Below, piece by piece: positions 27,868-36,630 of a stretch of DNA of 64,000 nucleotides. A model generated the notes under the pieces. The model was not told the origin of the DNA, did not search any database, and saw only the letters and a program-made list of their open reading frames with translations. The stretch is from positions 124,001-188,000 of the forward strand of contig CANEFS010000001.1 of NCBI GenBank assembly GCA_947426865.1, read 5' to 3'. This stretch comes from an uncultured Coriobacteriaceae bacterium (GTDB taxonomy: Bacteria > Actinomycetota > Coriobacteriia > Coriobacteriales > Atopobiaceae). Within the stretch, counting starts at the first letter, position 1; each line of letters begins with the position of its first letter. The translations under genes were made by a program, and so were the position numbers.

Positions 27868-28959
27868 ATGAGGCAGCCGCTTTTTTCTCTCATACTTTGC
27901 ATGAACGGGGTGGAGCAGCACGTCTTTGACGCGGTAACCTCTCTCCTTGCGCAGAGCTTCAAGGATTTCGAGCTCATCTTAATCGACGACTATTCTGCCG
28001 ACCGCTCAACCCTTCGAGCGCTCCGGGCAGCAGGCGACGATCCTCGCGTGCGCATGATTCACAACAAGGAAAACTTGGGCCTGCCCGCTTCGCGCAACAT
28101 CGGAATCGACAAGGCGCGCGGTCAATACGTCGCCTTTCCCGACGCAGAGGATATAGCCGCCGAAGATTACTTGCAGCTTGCCGCCGACGTTATCAAAGTG
28201 TGCCAGCCCGATATCGTGGTGGAAGGTGTCATCGAAGATTTCTTCAACCACCGAGGCGACGTTTCCTACTCCAAAGAGCACATTCCGCAAACCGAAGATT
28301 TCCCCGAGACCTTAAACGACAAGGTGGGCATTTTCCAGGGGCAAGCGCTTCCTTCTCTCGTTCAAGTTCTCGAGAAGTACGAGCTCATGCACCACATTTA
28401 TACGAAGTTCTTCAAACGCTCTCTTGTTGGAGACGAGCGCTTTGAGACACAGAAGCACTACTCGGAAGATTTCTTTTTCACGCTTGATATGTTTGAGCGC
28501 GCGCAATCCGTTGCCGTCATATCTGCTGCTCCTTACCGCTACGAGCGCCACCTGCGCCGCCAAAAGCAACTCTCCCTCACTAAGGGGACGTTCATTGAAC
28601 GCCACCGCAGGGTGGCGGCAAGCCAACTTCATCAAGAAGAAAACAATCTTGACACGCTCTCTTCTCGGCAATTTTTGGGCGCTCTATATATGCGCTACAT
28701 CATGGCTGAGCTGGGGCGCATGGAAAATCCGTCGGCAGAAATTCGCGCGGATGAGAGAAAGCACTGGCTGGCGTTTTTGAAGGAAGATCCTCTTTTTAAG
28801 CTGCTCGTTGCAGACACCGAGCCCGGGCCCGGTGTTATGCTCAAGTTCTATAGCAAAGTTCTTTTGGCCAAGCATCCAGGACACGCTCTGCGTCTTGCTC
28901 GGGTGGTGGCGTTTTTGAAATCGTTTGGGCCGAACAATTATTCTCGCACGCAGGAGTAG
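27868..28959 (+). CDS. Glycosyltransferase family 2 protein
   Basis: 363 residues. GT-A domain with FSLILCMNG, DDYSADRS (~39), ENLGLPASRNIGIDKARGQYV (partial) and PDAED as the metal site. The C-terminal half is helical and lacks membrane segments. The start codon follows the stop of the previous gene with no gap (TAAATG), and AGGAGGGGAAAG provides the ribosome site, so the two glycosyltransferases are co-expressed and are probably partners in one glycan assembly. Confidence 0.88.
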   Translation: MRQPLFSLILCMNGVEQHVFDAVTSLLAQSFKDFELILIDDYSADRSTLRALRAAGDDPRVRMIHNKENLGLPASRNIGIDKARGQYVAFPDAEDIAAEDYLQLAADVIKVCQPDIVVEGVIEDFFNHRGDVSYSKEHIPQTEDFPETLNDKVGIFQGQALPSLVQVLEKYELMHHIYTKFFKRSLVGDERFETQKHYSEDFFFTLDMFERAQSVAVISAAPYRYERHLRRQKQLSLTKGTFIERHRRVAASQLHQEENNLDTLSSRQFLGALYMRYIMAELGRMENPSAEIRADERKHWLAFLKEDPLFKLLVADTEPGPGVMLKFYSKVLLAKHPGHALRLARVVAFLKSFGPNNYSRTQE

Positions 28960-29008
28960 CGTGAGGCACGCAAGTTGACAAAGTCGACACACGAAGAAGG
29001 AGCATAGA

Positions 29009-29575
29009 ATGTTCGAAAAGACAGCGTCGCTGAGAGAAACAGTGATGGATGAGAAGGCGATGAACCGCACCATCCAGCGCATGACTCACGAAATTCTCGA
29101 GGCCAACCCCGACACATCGAAGCTGCAGGTGATTGGCGTTTTGCGGCGCGGAGGAGATCTTGCAAAGCGTCTCGTCAAATGCTTATCTGAGACCGAAGGC
29201 ACCGCGCCCAAGCTGGGGTTTCTCGACATTGGATTCTATCGCGACGACGCTTTTCAAAACGTGACGCCGGTGGTCCATCAAACCGACATTCCCTTCTCGA
29301 TAAATGGATCTTCGATTGTGCTTGTTGACGACGTTCTTTTTTCCGGCAGAACAGTGCGCGCCGCCCTCGACGCACTCACCGACTTTGGACGCCCAGCCAA
29401 CGTGCAACTTGCCGTCCTCGTTGACCGCGGCCACCGCGAGCTGCCCATTCAAGCCGACTACGTGGGCAAGGAAGTTCAGTCCGGAAAAGACGAGGACGTT
29501 CGCGTCAACCTGAGCGAGACTGACGGGATGGACTCGGTTGAAATTTGGACGAAAAAAGAAAGGCGGGAAAAATAG
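29009..29575 (+). CDS. pyrR: Bifunctional pyr operon regulator / uracil phosphoribosyltransferase
   Basis: 188 residues. N-terminal helix with VMDEKAMNRTIQRMTHEI, RG-containing loop (IGVLRRGGDLAKRL) and the PRPP motif VLVDDVLFSGRTVRAALDAL (~104). PyrR binds UMP/UTP and pyr mRNA; in actinobacteria it can repress translation. It opens the pyr operon, 49 bases after the glycosyltransferase gene, with GAAGGAG as ribosome site. A TTGACA at 28975 may be a -35, but no good -10 follows. Confidence 0.94.
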   Translation: MFEKTASLRETVMDEKAMNRTIQRMTHEILEANPDTSKLQVIGVLRRGGDLAKRLVKCLSETEGTAPKLGFLDIGFYRDDAFQNVTPVVHQTDIPFSINGSSIVLVDDVLFSGRTVRAALDALTDFGRPANVQLAVLVDRGHRELPIQADYVGKEVQSGKDEDVRVNLSETDGMDSVEIWTKKERREK

Positions 29576-30508
29576 ATGCTTTCTGTTAAGAATCTCATCG
29601 ACACCACGAGCCTCACGGCAGACGACATTACGCAAATTCTGGATTTGGGTCGCACCTTCGCCGAGGTCAACAACCGCGATGTGAAAAAGGTTCCGGCCCT
29701 GCGCGGGCGCACTATCGTCAATCTCTTTCTCGAGCCGTCAACTCGTACGCGCTCTTCTTTCGAACTTGCCGAGAAGCGCCTCTCGGCTGATGCCCTTAAC
29801 ATGGGAGGCTCGACAAGTTCGGTTGTGAAGGGGGAGAGTCTTGCCGACACCATCCAAACTATCAGCGCCATGAACGTTGACATGTTCATCTGCCGTGCCC
29901 AGTTTGCCGGAACGCCTGAGCTCATCACCCAAAACACCGACGCAAAAGTAATCAACGCAGGCGACGGAAAGCACCAGCACCCCACGCAAGCAATGCTCGA
30001 TCTTTTCACCATCCGCGAGCACTTTGGACACCTTGATGGCTTGAAGGTGGCAATCGTGGGCGACCTCTTACATTCTCGTGTGTGTGGATCGCTAGCGGCT
30101 GCCTTAAAAACGATGGGGGCAGAGGTCGTGTTCGTCGGACCGCCCACCTTCCAGGTGATTGACCCTGCCTATTACGGTGTCGAGCAAACCGCCAATCTTG
30201 ACGAGGTGATAGAAGAGTGCGACGTCGTCTACATGCTCCGCGTTCAGCTTGAGCGCATGGGAGGCGCCGCCATTCCTTCTCGAAGAGAATACAATCGCCT
30301 CTACGGTTTAGACGAAACGCGCCTGAAGCGCATGAAAGAAAACTCAATCGTGTGTCACCCGGGCCCGATGAACCGAGGGATGGAGATCATGCCCGAGGTT
30401 GCTGACTCGGCGAAAGCGCGCATTTTGGATCAGGTCAACGCTGGCGTTGCCACGCGTATGGCCGCCATGTATCTGCTGTTAGGAGGCGAATCTGATGGTC
30501 TTGCTTAA
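29576..30508 (+). CDS. pyrB: Aspartate carbamoyltransferase, catalytic chain
   Basis: 310 residues, full length. Carbamoyl-phosphate motif EPSTRTRSSFE (~51-61), HPTQAMLDLFTI, and the aspartate-binding MLRVQLER and HPGPMNRG segments. It makes carbamoyl aspartate. No regulatory chain PyrI is nearby. It starts directly after the pyrR stop and overlaps pyrC by 14 bases. Confidence 0.96.
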   Translation: MLSVKNLIDTTSLTADDITQILDLGRTFAEVNNRDVKKVPALRGRTIVNLFLEPSTRTRSSFELAEKRLSADALNMGGSTSSVVKGESLADTIQTISAMNVDMFICRAQFAGTPELITQNTDAKVINAGDGKHQHPTQAMLDLFTIREHFGHLDGLKVAIVGDLLHSRVCGSLAAALKTMGAEVVFVGPPTFQVIDPAYYGVEQTANLDEVIEECDVVYMLRVQLERMGGAAIPSRREYNRLYGLDETRLKRMKENSIVCHPGPMNRGMEIMPEVADSAKARILDQVNAGVATRMAAMYLLLGGESDGLA

Positions 30509-31868
30509 ACAAGGACACCTCATCGATCCCCAAGTTAACCTTGACGGAATCTTCGACATTGCCATCGTCGGCGAAAAAATTGCAAAGGTCGCTCCCCATA
30601 TCGAGACAGACGATGCGGTTTTTGCAACGGGTGCTGCTGGCGGAAGCGCGGGCGCGACAAGTGCTACCGCTGCAAGTGCAGACGAGGGTTTCTCGGATGT
30701 AGAAGTCATCGACTGCGGAGGGAAGCTCATTTTCCCCGGACTCGTTGACATGCACGTCCACTTCAGGGAGCCGGGCTTTGAATACAAAGAGGATATCGAA
30801 ACGGGTTCTCGCGCGGCGGCGCACGGTGGCTACACGGATGTGGCCACGATGCCCAACACGGACCCTGTGACCGACACGGGATCTGGCATCAAGTTTCAAA
30901 TCGACCGCGCGCAGGAGGTGGGCCTCGTCAATGTTCGGCCCATCGGCGCGCTGACCCACAACGAAGAAGGCGAGGCGCTGGCAGAGATTGGCGACATGAC
31001 GCTCGTGGGAGCCGCCGGCTTTTCTGACGACGGTCACGGGGTGCAATCCTCGGGCATGATGCGCACGTGCATGGAGTACGTGAGCCAATTCGACCGTCCC
31101 GTGATTGCTCACTGCGAAGACGAGAGTCTCTCAGGCAAAGGCGTAATTAATGAGGGCAGAGCCTCGACGCGCCTTGGCATGTTTGGTTGGCCGGCGCTCG
31201 CAGAGGAGCTGGAGGTCTGGCGCGACATCGAGCTTTGTCGCATTACGGGCTGTCCTTTGCACATCGCCCACATCTCGACGAAGCGCTCGCTGGAGCTTGT
31301 AAAGGCGGCCAAAGCAGACGGGCTTCCTGTGACTTGCGAGGTGACACCGCAGCATCTTTTCTTAAACGAAGAAGACATCACGCACACCTACAACACAAAC
31401 CTCAAAATCAATCCGCCGCTGCGCACTTTGAACGACATGACGGCTCTTCTCGAAGGCGTGAAGGACGGCTCCATCGACGCGATTGTGTCTGATCATGCGC
31501 CACACGCTGAGCACGAGAAGGACTGCGAATTCGAGATTGCCTACTTTGGCACGATTGGCCTTGAGACGACGCTTCCGCTTGTGATGAACAACTTGGTTGG
31601 CGAGGGCCTCATCGACTACAACCGTCTCGTTGAGCTTCTCGCCGTCAACCCGCGCAAGATTTTGCGCCTGGAACCCGTGTCGCTTAGTGAGGGTTCGGCG
31701 GCCTCTCTCACGATTGTGGACGAAAAAAAAGAGGTCGACGTCGTGCCTGGGTATTTCCAAAGTAAGTCGAAGAACTCGGCATTTCTCGGACAGAAGCTTA
31801 CGGGAGCGGCGACCGATGTCTTTGTTGACGGAAAGCAAACGCTTAAAGAGAGTGTGGTGGTTGGATAA
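30495..31868 (+). CDS. pyrC: Dihydroorotase
   Basis: 457 residues, class I type. Metal-binding DMHVHFREPG (~84), the conserved PNTDPV, HIAHIST and the catalytic DHAPHAEHEK (~332). It closes carbamoyl aspartate to dihydroorotate. A small-residue insert (GAAGGSAGATSATAASADE) of about 25 residues lies in the N-terminal beta-sandwich near residue 40. Starts inside the end of pyrB with GGAGGCG upstream. Confidence 0.95.
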   Translation: MVLLKQGHLIDPQVNLDGIFDIAIVGEKIAKVAPHIETDDAVFATGAAGGSAGATSATAASADEGFSDVEVIDCGGKLIFPGLVDMHVHFREPGFEYKEDIETGSRAAAHGGYTDVATMPNTDPVTDTGSGIKFQIDRAQEVGLVNVRPIGALTHNEEGEALAEIGDMTLVGAAGFSDDGHGVQSSGMMRTCMEYVSQFDRPVIAHCEDESLSGKGVINEGRASTRLGMFGWPALAEELEVWRDIELCRITGCPLHIAHISTKRSLELVKAAKADGLPVTCEVTPQHLFLNEEDITHTYNTNLKINPPLRTLNDMTALLEGVKDGSIDAIVSDHAPHAEHEKDCEFEIAYFGTIGLETTLPLVMNNLVGEGLIDYNRLVELLAVNPRKILRLEPVSLSEGSAASLTIVDEKKEVDVVPGYFQSKSKNSAFLGQKLTGAATDVFVDGKQTLKESVVVG

Positions 31869-31870
31869 CT

Positions 31871-32662
31871 ATGCCAAAAGAACTTAAAGCTCATATTCAC
31901 GCCGCTCGGATTTGCGAAAACGAGCAGGTGGCGCGCGGCCTTTGGTGCCTTGTTTTTGAAGCGCCCGAACTTGCGCGCGATTTGGAGGCCGGCCAGTTTT
32001 TCACCATCGCGGTTGCCTCCGAGCCGCGCCAGGTTGTCCGCATTCCGCTTTCGTTTTCTGCTGTGGACATGGCCTCCGGCACGGTCGAGACAATCTATGC
32101 GGTGATAGGCCCTGGCACGGAAGCTCTCTCCCGCATGGAGAGGGGAGAGACAACCTCGGTCACCGGCCCCTGCGGAAACGGCTGGAAAGTGTCATCCCAG
32201 ATTAAGCGCTGCCTTCTTGTTGCAGGAGGGATTGGCATCACGCCTCTCTTAAGCGCCGCTACCTTTCTTTCCCGAGAAAACATTGCCTTTGATGCAATCA
32301 TTGGCGCGCGTACGGCAGACATGCTTTGGGGAGAAGAGGCGCTCTCTGCCCTTGGGTGCGAAACGGTGCTTCTGGCAACCGACGACGGCACGACGAATTT
32401 TCAAGGAACGGCGGCTGATGGTTTTTGCGAGCTCTTAAAAACTGAAACCTACGATTGCATTCTCACCTGCGGGCCGCCTGCAATGCTTCAAGCGGTTGCA
32501 GAGATTGCCGCAGGAGCAAACATCGCCTGCCAGGCGTCTCTTGAGCGCAATATGACGTGTGGCTTTGGAGCCTGCTCAACGTGTGCCGTTCAAACGAAAA
32601 CGGGCAATAAATCGGCCTGCATGGACGGCCCGGTTTTCAATGCCAAGGAGGTGGTTTGGTGA
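31871..32662 (+). CDS. pyrK: Dihydroorotate dehydrogenase electron transfer subunit
   Basis: 263 residues. FAD domain (RIPLSFSAVD), NAD-binding domain (LLVAGGIGITPLLS) and a C-terminal 2Fe-2S cluster with CGFGACSTC and a later SAC. It passes electrons from the PyrD subunit to NAD+, which fits an anaerobic or fermentative life. It overlaps pyrD by four bases (GTGA). Confidence 0.94.
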   Translation: MPKELKAHIHAARICENEQVARGLWCLVFEAPELARDLEAGQFFTIAVASEPRQVVRIPLSFSAVDMASGTVETIYAVIGPGTEALSRMERGETTSVTGPCGNGWKVSSQIKRCLLVAGGIGITPLLSAATFLSRENIAFDAIIGARTADMLWGEEALSALGCETVLLATDDGTTNFQGTAADGFCELLKTETYDCILTCGPPAMLQAVAEIAAGANIACQASLERNMTCGFGACSTCAVQTKTGNKSACMDGPVFNAKEVVW

Positions 32663-33654
32663 GTGATTCAATAAAACCCCAAACGTCTGGCGCACCTGCG
32701 CCTAACTCTGCGCCAGCGCACACGCCCGCATCTGCGCCCACGCCCAACATGGCCGTCAACTTCGCGGGCATCCCTATGAAAAATCCGCTCAATACGGCTT
32801 CGGGAACGTTCGGCCAAGGCTGGCAGTTCGAGAATTTCTTCGACGTTTCTCGCCTGGGCGCCATCACGATCAAAGGCGTCGCCGACAAGCCCTGGCCCGG
32901 AAATGACGGGTCGCGCATGGCCGATGTCTACGGTGGCATTATCAACTCTGTGGGCCTTCAAAATCCGGGCGTGGAATGTCTCGTAAAGGACAACGGAGAG
33001 TATCTCGAAAGCTTGACCAAAAGAGGCTGCCCCGTCATTTGTCAGGTCGTCGGCCACACCATCGAGGAGTACCAAAACGCCCTGCGCCTCTTTGAGGAAC
33101 TTGCTCCTTGGGCAGCCGGATATGAAATCAATATTTCCTGCCCTAACTTAGGCGACGGATGTGCCTGGGGCGCAAAACCAGAGACGGCGGCAGAAGTTAT
33201 TAAGAGTCTTCGCCCCTTAACGAAAAGACCTCTCGCCGTAAAGATGGCGCCTGTGAATATCGCAGAGACCGCGCGCGCCTTAGAAGACGCCGGCGCCGAC
33301 GGTTTAAGCCTCATCAATTCAATCTCGGGAATGGCAATCGATGTGCAGACGCGCCGCTCAAAAATCGCCCGTCCCACAGGAGGCCTTTCTGGTCCCGCTT
33401 TCCATCCTATCGCCCTTCGCATGGTCTACGAAGCAGCACAAGCAACAAAGCTTCCCATCAACGGCGTTGGGGGCGTGATGACAGGCGAAGACGCGGCCGA
33501 GTTTATTTTGGCAGGAGCCACCTCCGTTTCTGTTGGTCTTACCTCCCTTGCTGACCCAACCTCGCCCATGCGCATCCTAGAAGAGCTCGAGTCCTGGGTC
33601 GTCTCGCAGGGCGCCACCGATATAAATTCTTTGAGAGGAGCTTTCGAATGTTAG
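32659..33654 (+). CDS. pyrD: Dihydroorotate dehydrogenase B, catalytic subunit
   Basis: 331 residues from GTG at 32659, which overlaps the pyrK stop and has AAGGAGG upstream. After a ~28-residue Ala/Pro/Ser leader the FMN TIM barrel begins (FAGIPMKNPLNTASGTFGQG). It contains NSVGLQNPGV, NISCPNLGDGC and INGVGGVMTGEDAAEF. This is class 1B, which works with PyrK to oxidise dihydroorotate to orotate using NAD+. Confidence 0.95.
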   Translation: MSDSIKPQTSGAPAPNSAPAHTPASAPTPNMAVNFAGIPMKNPLNTASGTFGQGWQFENFFDVSRLGAITIKGVADKPWPGNDGSRMADVYGGIINSVGLQNPGVECLVKDNGEYLESLTKRGCPVICQVVGHTIEEYQNALRLFEELAPWAAGYEINISCPNLGDGCAWGAKPETAAEVIKSLRPLTKRPLAVKMAPVNIAETARALEDAGADGLSLINSISGMAIDVQTRRSKIARPTGGLSGPAFHPIALRMVYEAAQATKLPINGVGGVMTGEDAAEFILAGATSVSVGLTSLADPTSPMRILEELESWVVSQGATDINSLRGAFEC

Positions 33655-34394
33655 AAACCGCCTACGCAACACAGACCGGAGATCCAAGGGACTCCATCAT
33701 CGTCGCCCTCGACTGTCCCGAGCACGACGCTCTCGATATTGCCGAGAAACTCAAGGGGAAAGCGACCTGGCTAAAAGTTGGCATGACGCTTTTCTATAAG
33801 ACGGGTCCTGAAATCATCAAGCATTTCCATGAGCAAGGTTTCAAAATTTTTCTTGACTTGAAACTCTTCGACATTCCCCATCAAGTGCAAGGAGCGGCCG
33901 CATCAGCGGCAGCCACCGGAGCAGACCTTCTCTCCATACACGCCCTCGGGGGCTCGGAGATGCTCGAAGCCGCTGCAGAAGGAATTGCTTCCTTGGAGCA
34001 GTGTACGCCCACCCAAACGGTCGCCATCACCATCCTCACCTCTTTCGACGAGGAGACACTTAAAGCCGTCGGCGTTGCAAAGCCTATGCTTTCCGAGGTT
34101 GAAGACTTGGCGCGCCTGGCTATGACTCACAAGGCAAACGGTCTTGTTTGCTCTCCTCAAGAGGTCGCCGGCCTTCGCCACCTTTTGGGAACCGCGCCGC
34201 GCATCGTCTGCCCCGGTGTGCGCCCGACAGGTGCTGGCGCTCAAGATCAATCCCGCATCGCCACGCCTAAAGATGCTCTTTTGGCAGGTGCTTCTCAGCT
34301 TGTGATTGGCCGCCCCATCACAAAGGCCGAAGATCCGGTTGCCGCGTTTGAAGCGTGCCTGAAAGAAGTTGAAGAGGTGCTCGCAGAAAACTAA
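33648..34394 (+). CDS. pyrF: Orotidine 5'-phosphate decarboxylase
   Basis: 248 residues. VALDCPEHD near the start and the catalytic D-x-K-x2-D motif as DLKLFDIPHQV, then PGVRPTGA and the phosphate-binding VIGRPITKAEDP. It makes UMP. It overlaps the end of pyrD by seven bases and has AGAGGAG upstream. Confidence 0.95.
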   Translation: MLETAYATQTGDPRDSIIVALDCPEHDALDIAEKLKGKATWLKVGMTLFYKTGPEIIKHFHEQGFKIFLDLKLFDIPHQVQGAAASAAATGADLLSIHALGGSEMLEAAAEGIASLEQCTPTQTVAITILTSFDEETLKAVGVAKPMLSEVEDLARLAMTHKANGLVCSPQEVAGLRHLLGTAPRIVCPGVRPTGAGAQDQSRIATPKDALLAGASQLVIGRPITKAEDPVAAFEACLKEVEEVLAEN

Positions 34395-34408
34395 GCGCCC
34401 TGCTTGGC

Positions 34409-34551
34409 CGATAAAACTTTTTTAGTCGATAAAACTTTTTGACTGACAAAACTTTTATCTTGTATGGCTTTTTTTACCTTGCAATCAATTTTTATCTTAC
34501 AAACTTTTTTATCCTGCAGCACCTTATAGAACCCTTATAGAACTTATATAG
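34409..34551 (+). repeat. Two families of degenerate tandem repeats before pyrE
   Basis: Family one is CGATAAAACTTTTT at 34409 and 34427, with a decayed copy at 34445 (GACAAAACTTTTA). Family two is CTTATAGAAC at 34523 and 34534, then CTTATATAG at 34543. The gap is strongly AT-rich and ends in AGAGAGG, the pyrE ribosome site. No clear promoter pair was found. Confidence 0.75.
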
Positions 34552-34564
34552 AGAGGTAACAACG

Positions 34565-35215
34565 ATGACAAAGACCGATATCATGAACGAGTTTGCCACG
34601 CCCGAGCTTGAGGTGCTAAAAGAAATGCCCGCCCTCGGCCACGATGAGCTTCTCGAATTTTTCGAGAAAACCGGAGCGATCCAGTATGGCCATTTCATTT
34701 TAACGAGCGGGCGCCACTCCGACACCTACGTCCAATGCGCACGCGCCATGGAGTCTCCGCGCCTGACGGTTTTTCTCGGCGAGCAAACTTTAAAGAAGGT
34801 CCCGGACGAGATTCTTGAAAACGTGGACCTGGTAGTGAGTCCTGCGGTGGGCGGCATCACGTTTGGATTTGCGGTGGCCTATGCGCTGGGGCGCGACTTT
34901 ATTTTCGCCGAGCGTAAAGAGGCCAAGATGATGCTGCGCCGTTCCTTCACGATTCAGCCCGGGCAGAAAGTACTCATTGCTGAAGACGTGGTGACCACGG
35001 GCGGCTCAGTCAAAGAGGTCGAAGACCTGGTGAAAGAGGCGGGCGGCGAGGTGCTGGGCGTCGTGTCGCTTATCGACCGCAAGACCGACAAGAAATTCAG
35101 CTCACCTTATTGGGGGCTTCTCGAGTTTGATGCGAAGAGCTGGGAGCCTGAGGCGTGCAAACTGTGTGCCGAAGGGGGAGAGCCGCAATCGCTCGGTTCG
35201 CGCACACTTTCTTAA
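34565..35215 (+). CDS. pyrE: Orotate phosphoribosyltransferase
   Basis: 216 residues. GHFILTSGRHSDTYVQ, VVSPAVGGITFG, the lysine-bearing AERKEAKMMLRR, and the PRPP motif VLIAEDVVTTGGSVKEV. It joins orotate to PRPP. It is separated from pyrF by 170 bases of repeats, so it may have separate control. The short Cys-containing C-terminus (ACKLCAEGGE) is unremarkable. Confidence 0.94.
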   Translation: MTKTDIMNEFATPELEVLKEMPALGHDELLEFFEKTGAIQYGHFILTSGRHSDTYVQCARAMESPRLTVFLGEQTLKKVPDEILENVDLVVSPAVGGITFGFAVAYALGRDFIFAERKEAKMMLRRSFTIQPGQKVLIAEDVVTTGGSVKEVEDLVKEAGGEVLGVVSLIDRKTDKKFSSPYWGLLEFDAKSWEPEACKLCAEGGEPQSLGSRTLS

Positions 35216-35239
35216 ATATTTTGTAAATTCGAAAAAGAC

Positions 35240-35268
35240 TTGCATAAATTTCAAGGTAGAGGCACAAT
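35240..35268 (+). promoter_or_regulatory. Candidate promoter of mihF
   Basis: TTGCAT at 35240-35245, a 17-base spacer, and CACAAT at 35263-35268. It is upstream of a leader of about 75 bases. Confidence 0.5.
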
Positions 35269-35280
35269 ATCGCTGTTGAG

Positions 35281-35307
35281 TTTTAAAAGCGAAGACGTCT
35301 TTTAAAA
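35281..35307 (+). promoter_or_regulatory. Perfect inverted repeat in the mihF leader
   Basis: TTTTAAAAG (35281-35289), a 9-base loop and CTTTTAAAA (35299-35307). It lies just after the expected transcription start. It could be an RNA hairpin or an AT-rich operator, perhaps for mIHF itself. Confidence 0.6.
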
Positions 35308-35349
35308 TTGAAGCTGTGTTGTAAACATCAATAAGATAGGAGAAATACT

Positions 35350-35658
35350 ATGCCACTTCCTCAGCTAACAGAAGAACAGCGCGCTGAAAACTTGAAGAAA
35401 GCAGCTGCTGCTCGCCACGCCCGCGCAGAACTCCGCCAGAAGATTAAAGAACAAAAGGTCACTGTTGCCCAAGTTCTTAAATCTAAGGATCCTGCTGCTT
35501 GCCGTATGCCCGTTCGTGCTCTTATCGAGAGCCTCCCCGGCTATGGTAAAGCTAAGGCCCAAAAAATCATGGCCGAGCTTGAAATTTCTCCTAAGCGCCG
35601 CGTTCAGGGTCTTGGCGCCCGTCAACGTGAACTTCTCCTTGAGATTCTCTCGAAGTAG
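35350..35658 (+). CDS. mihF: Integration host factor, actinobacterial type (mIHF)
   Basis: 102 residues. Basic N-terminal helix (RAENLKKAAAARHARAELRQKIKE in part) and a C-terminal helix-two-turn-helix core with SLPGYGKAKAQKIMAELEI. This small DNA-binding protein bends and compacts DNA and is typical of Actinobacteria, where it usually sits just ahead of gmk, as here. GATAGGAGAAA provides the ribosome site. The stop overlaps the gmk start by one base (TAGTG). Confidence 0.93.
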   Translation: MPLPQLTEEQRAENLKKAAAARHARAELRQKIKEQKVTVAQVLKSKDPAACRMPVRALIESLPGYGKAKAQKIMAELEISPKRRVQGLGARQRELLLEILSK

Positions 35659-36257
35659 TGAGTTTACAACGTAGAGTATTTGTCATTTCAGGACCTTCGG
35701 GTGCTGGAAAGGGGACGCTTGTTACACGTGCGTGTAGCGAGCGTCCTTTTCTTCAAACGGCCGTCTCTTGCACAACGAGAAAGCCTCGCGACGGAGAGAT
35801 TGACGGTCGTCACTACTATTTCATCACCGACGACGAATTCTTAGCCCTCGTTGACGCCGGCGAGTTTTTAGAGACCGCCTACGTGCATGGGCATCGCTAC
35901 GGGACGCTTAAAAGCGAGGTCTTGCGCATCATTGAGTCGGGCTCAAGTGTTATTCTCGAAATCGATGTGCAAGGCGGGATGCAGGTTAAAAAAGAGATTC
36001 CCGAGGCCGTTTTGATTTTTATTGAGCCTCCCTCTCTTGAAGATCTCGAGAAGCGCCTGCGCAGTAGGAAAAGCGAGTCGGAGGAAGATATTGAACTCCG
36101 CATGAGCAATGCGATGCAAGAGATGCTATTATCTAACTCTTACGACGCGGCCGTGATAAACGATGATGTGAAGCAGGCCACAGAAGATTTGCTCGAAATC
36201 ATCGCCGATTTCGAAAATGTTGACGACGGCAAAGAGGACCTGGGCTTCGAGCTGTAA
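35658..36257 (+). CDS. gmk: Guanylate kinase
   Basis: 199 residues. P-loop ISGPSGAGKGT (~10-20), SCTTRKPRDGEIDGRHYYF and EIDVQGGMQVKK are diagnostic. It converts GMP to GDP. The start is GTG overlapping the mihF stop; no separate ribosome site is obvious, so coupling to mihF is likely. Confidence 0.95.
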   Translation: MSLQRRVFVISGPSGAGKGTLVTRACSERPFLQTAVSCTTRKPRDGEIDGRHYYFITDDEFLALVDAGEFLETAYVHGHRYGTLKSEVLRIIESGSSVILEIDVQGGMQVKKEIPEAVLIFIEPPSLEDLEKRLRSRKSESEEDIELRMSNAMQEMLLSNSYDAAVINDDVKQATEDLLEIIADFENVDDGKEDLGFEL

Positions 36258-36336
36258 GTGGTAAGAAGCTCGGGGAGCTTGAAGGGCCTGTTACAAAGAC
36301 TCCTTATAAGGGTCTGCTATAAACGAAGGAGAAAAA

Positions 36337-36618
36337 ATGTCCATTACAAAACCGCAGATAGATGACCTTTTAAATAAGACCGAGAAGAACCCGTTTCTTC
36401 TTTGCTCCATAGCCTCAAAGCGTGCCTCGGATATCAATAACATGCTTCATGGTCAGCACCTTCGCGTGACTGCTGTTCAAGATATTGACGACATCACCAC
36501 GGTTTTGTCGGGCAAGGATTCAATCACTACGGCCATGACCGAGATTGAAGACGGCACGCTCTCCTACGACCAGGAAGAGTTCGACGAAATTCTCGCTAAG
36601 GGTGACACCAACAACTAA
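36337..36618 (+). CDS. rpoZ: RNA polymerase omega subunit
   Basis: 93 residues. ITKPQIDDLLNKTEKNPFLL and IASKRASDIN match the conserved core; the acidic C-terminus (YDQEEFDEILAKGD) is usual in Actinobacteria. It stabilises RNA polymerase. The gmk-rpoZ order is widely conserved. Strong ribosome site GAAGGAG. The 79-base gap before it has a perfect AAGCTC/GAGCTT hairpin near 36267 without a T-tract. Confidence 0.93.
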   Translation: MSITKPQIDDLLNKTEKNPFLLCSIASKRASDINNMLHGQHLRVTAVQDIDDITTVLSGKDSITTAMTEIEDGTLSYDQEEFDEILAKGDTNN

Positions 36619-36630
36619 ATTTTCCAGGCG

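Noticed and set aside
28960-29008. PyrR-type attenuator ahead of pyrR
   Set aside because: The gap is only 49 bases and contains no terminator or antiterminator pair.
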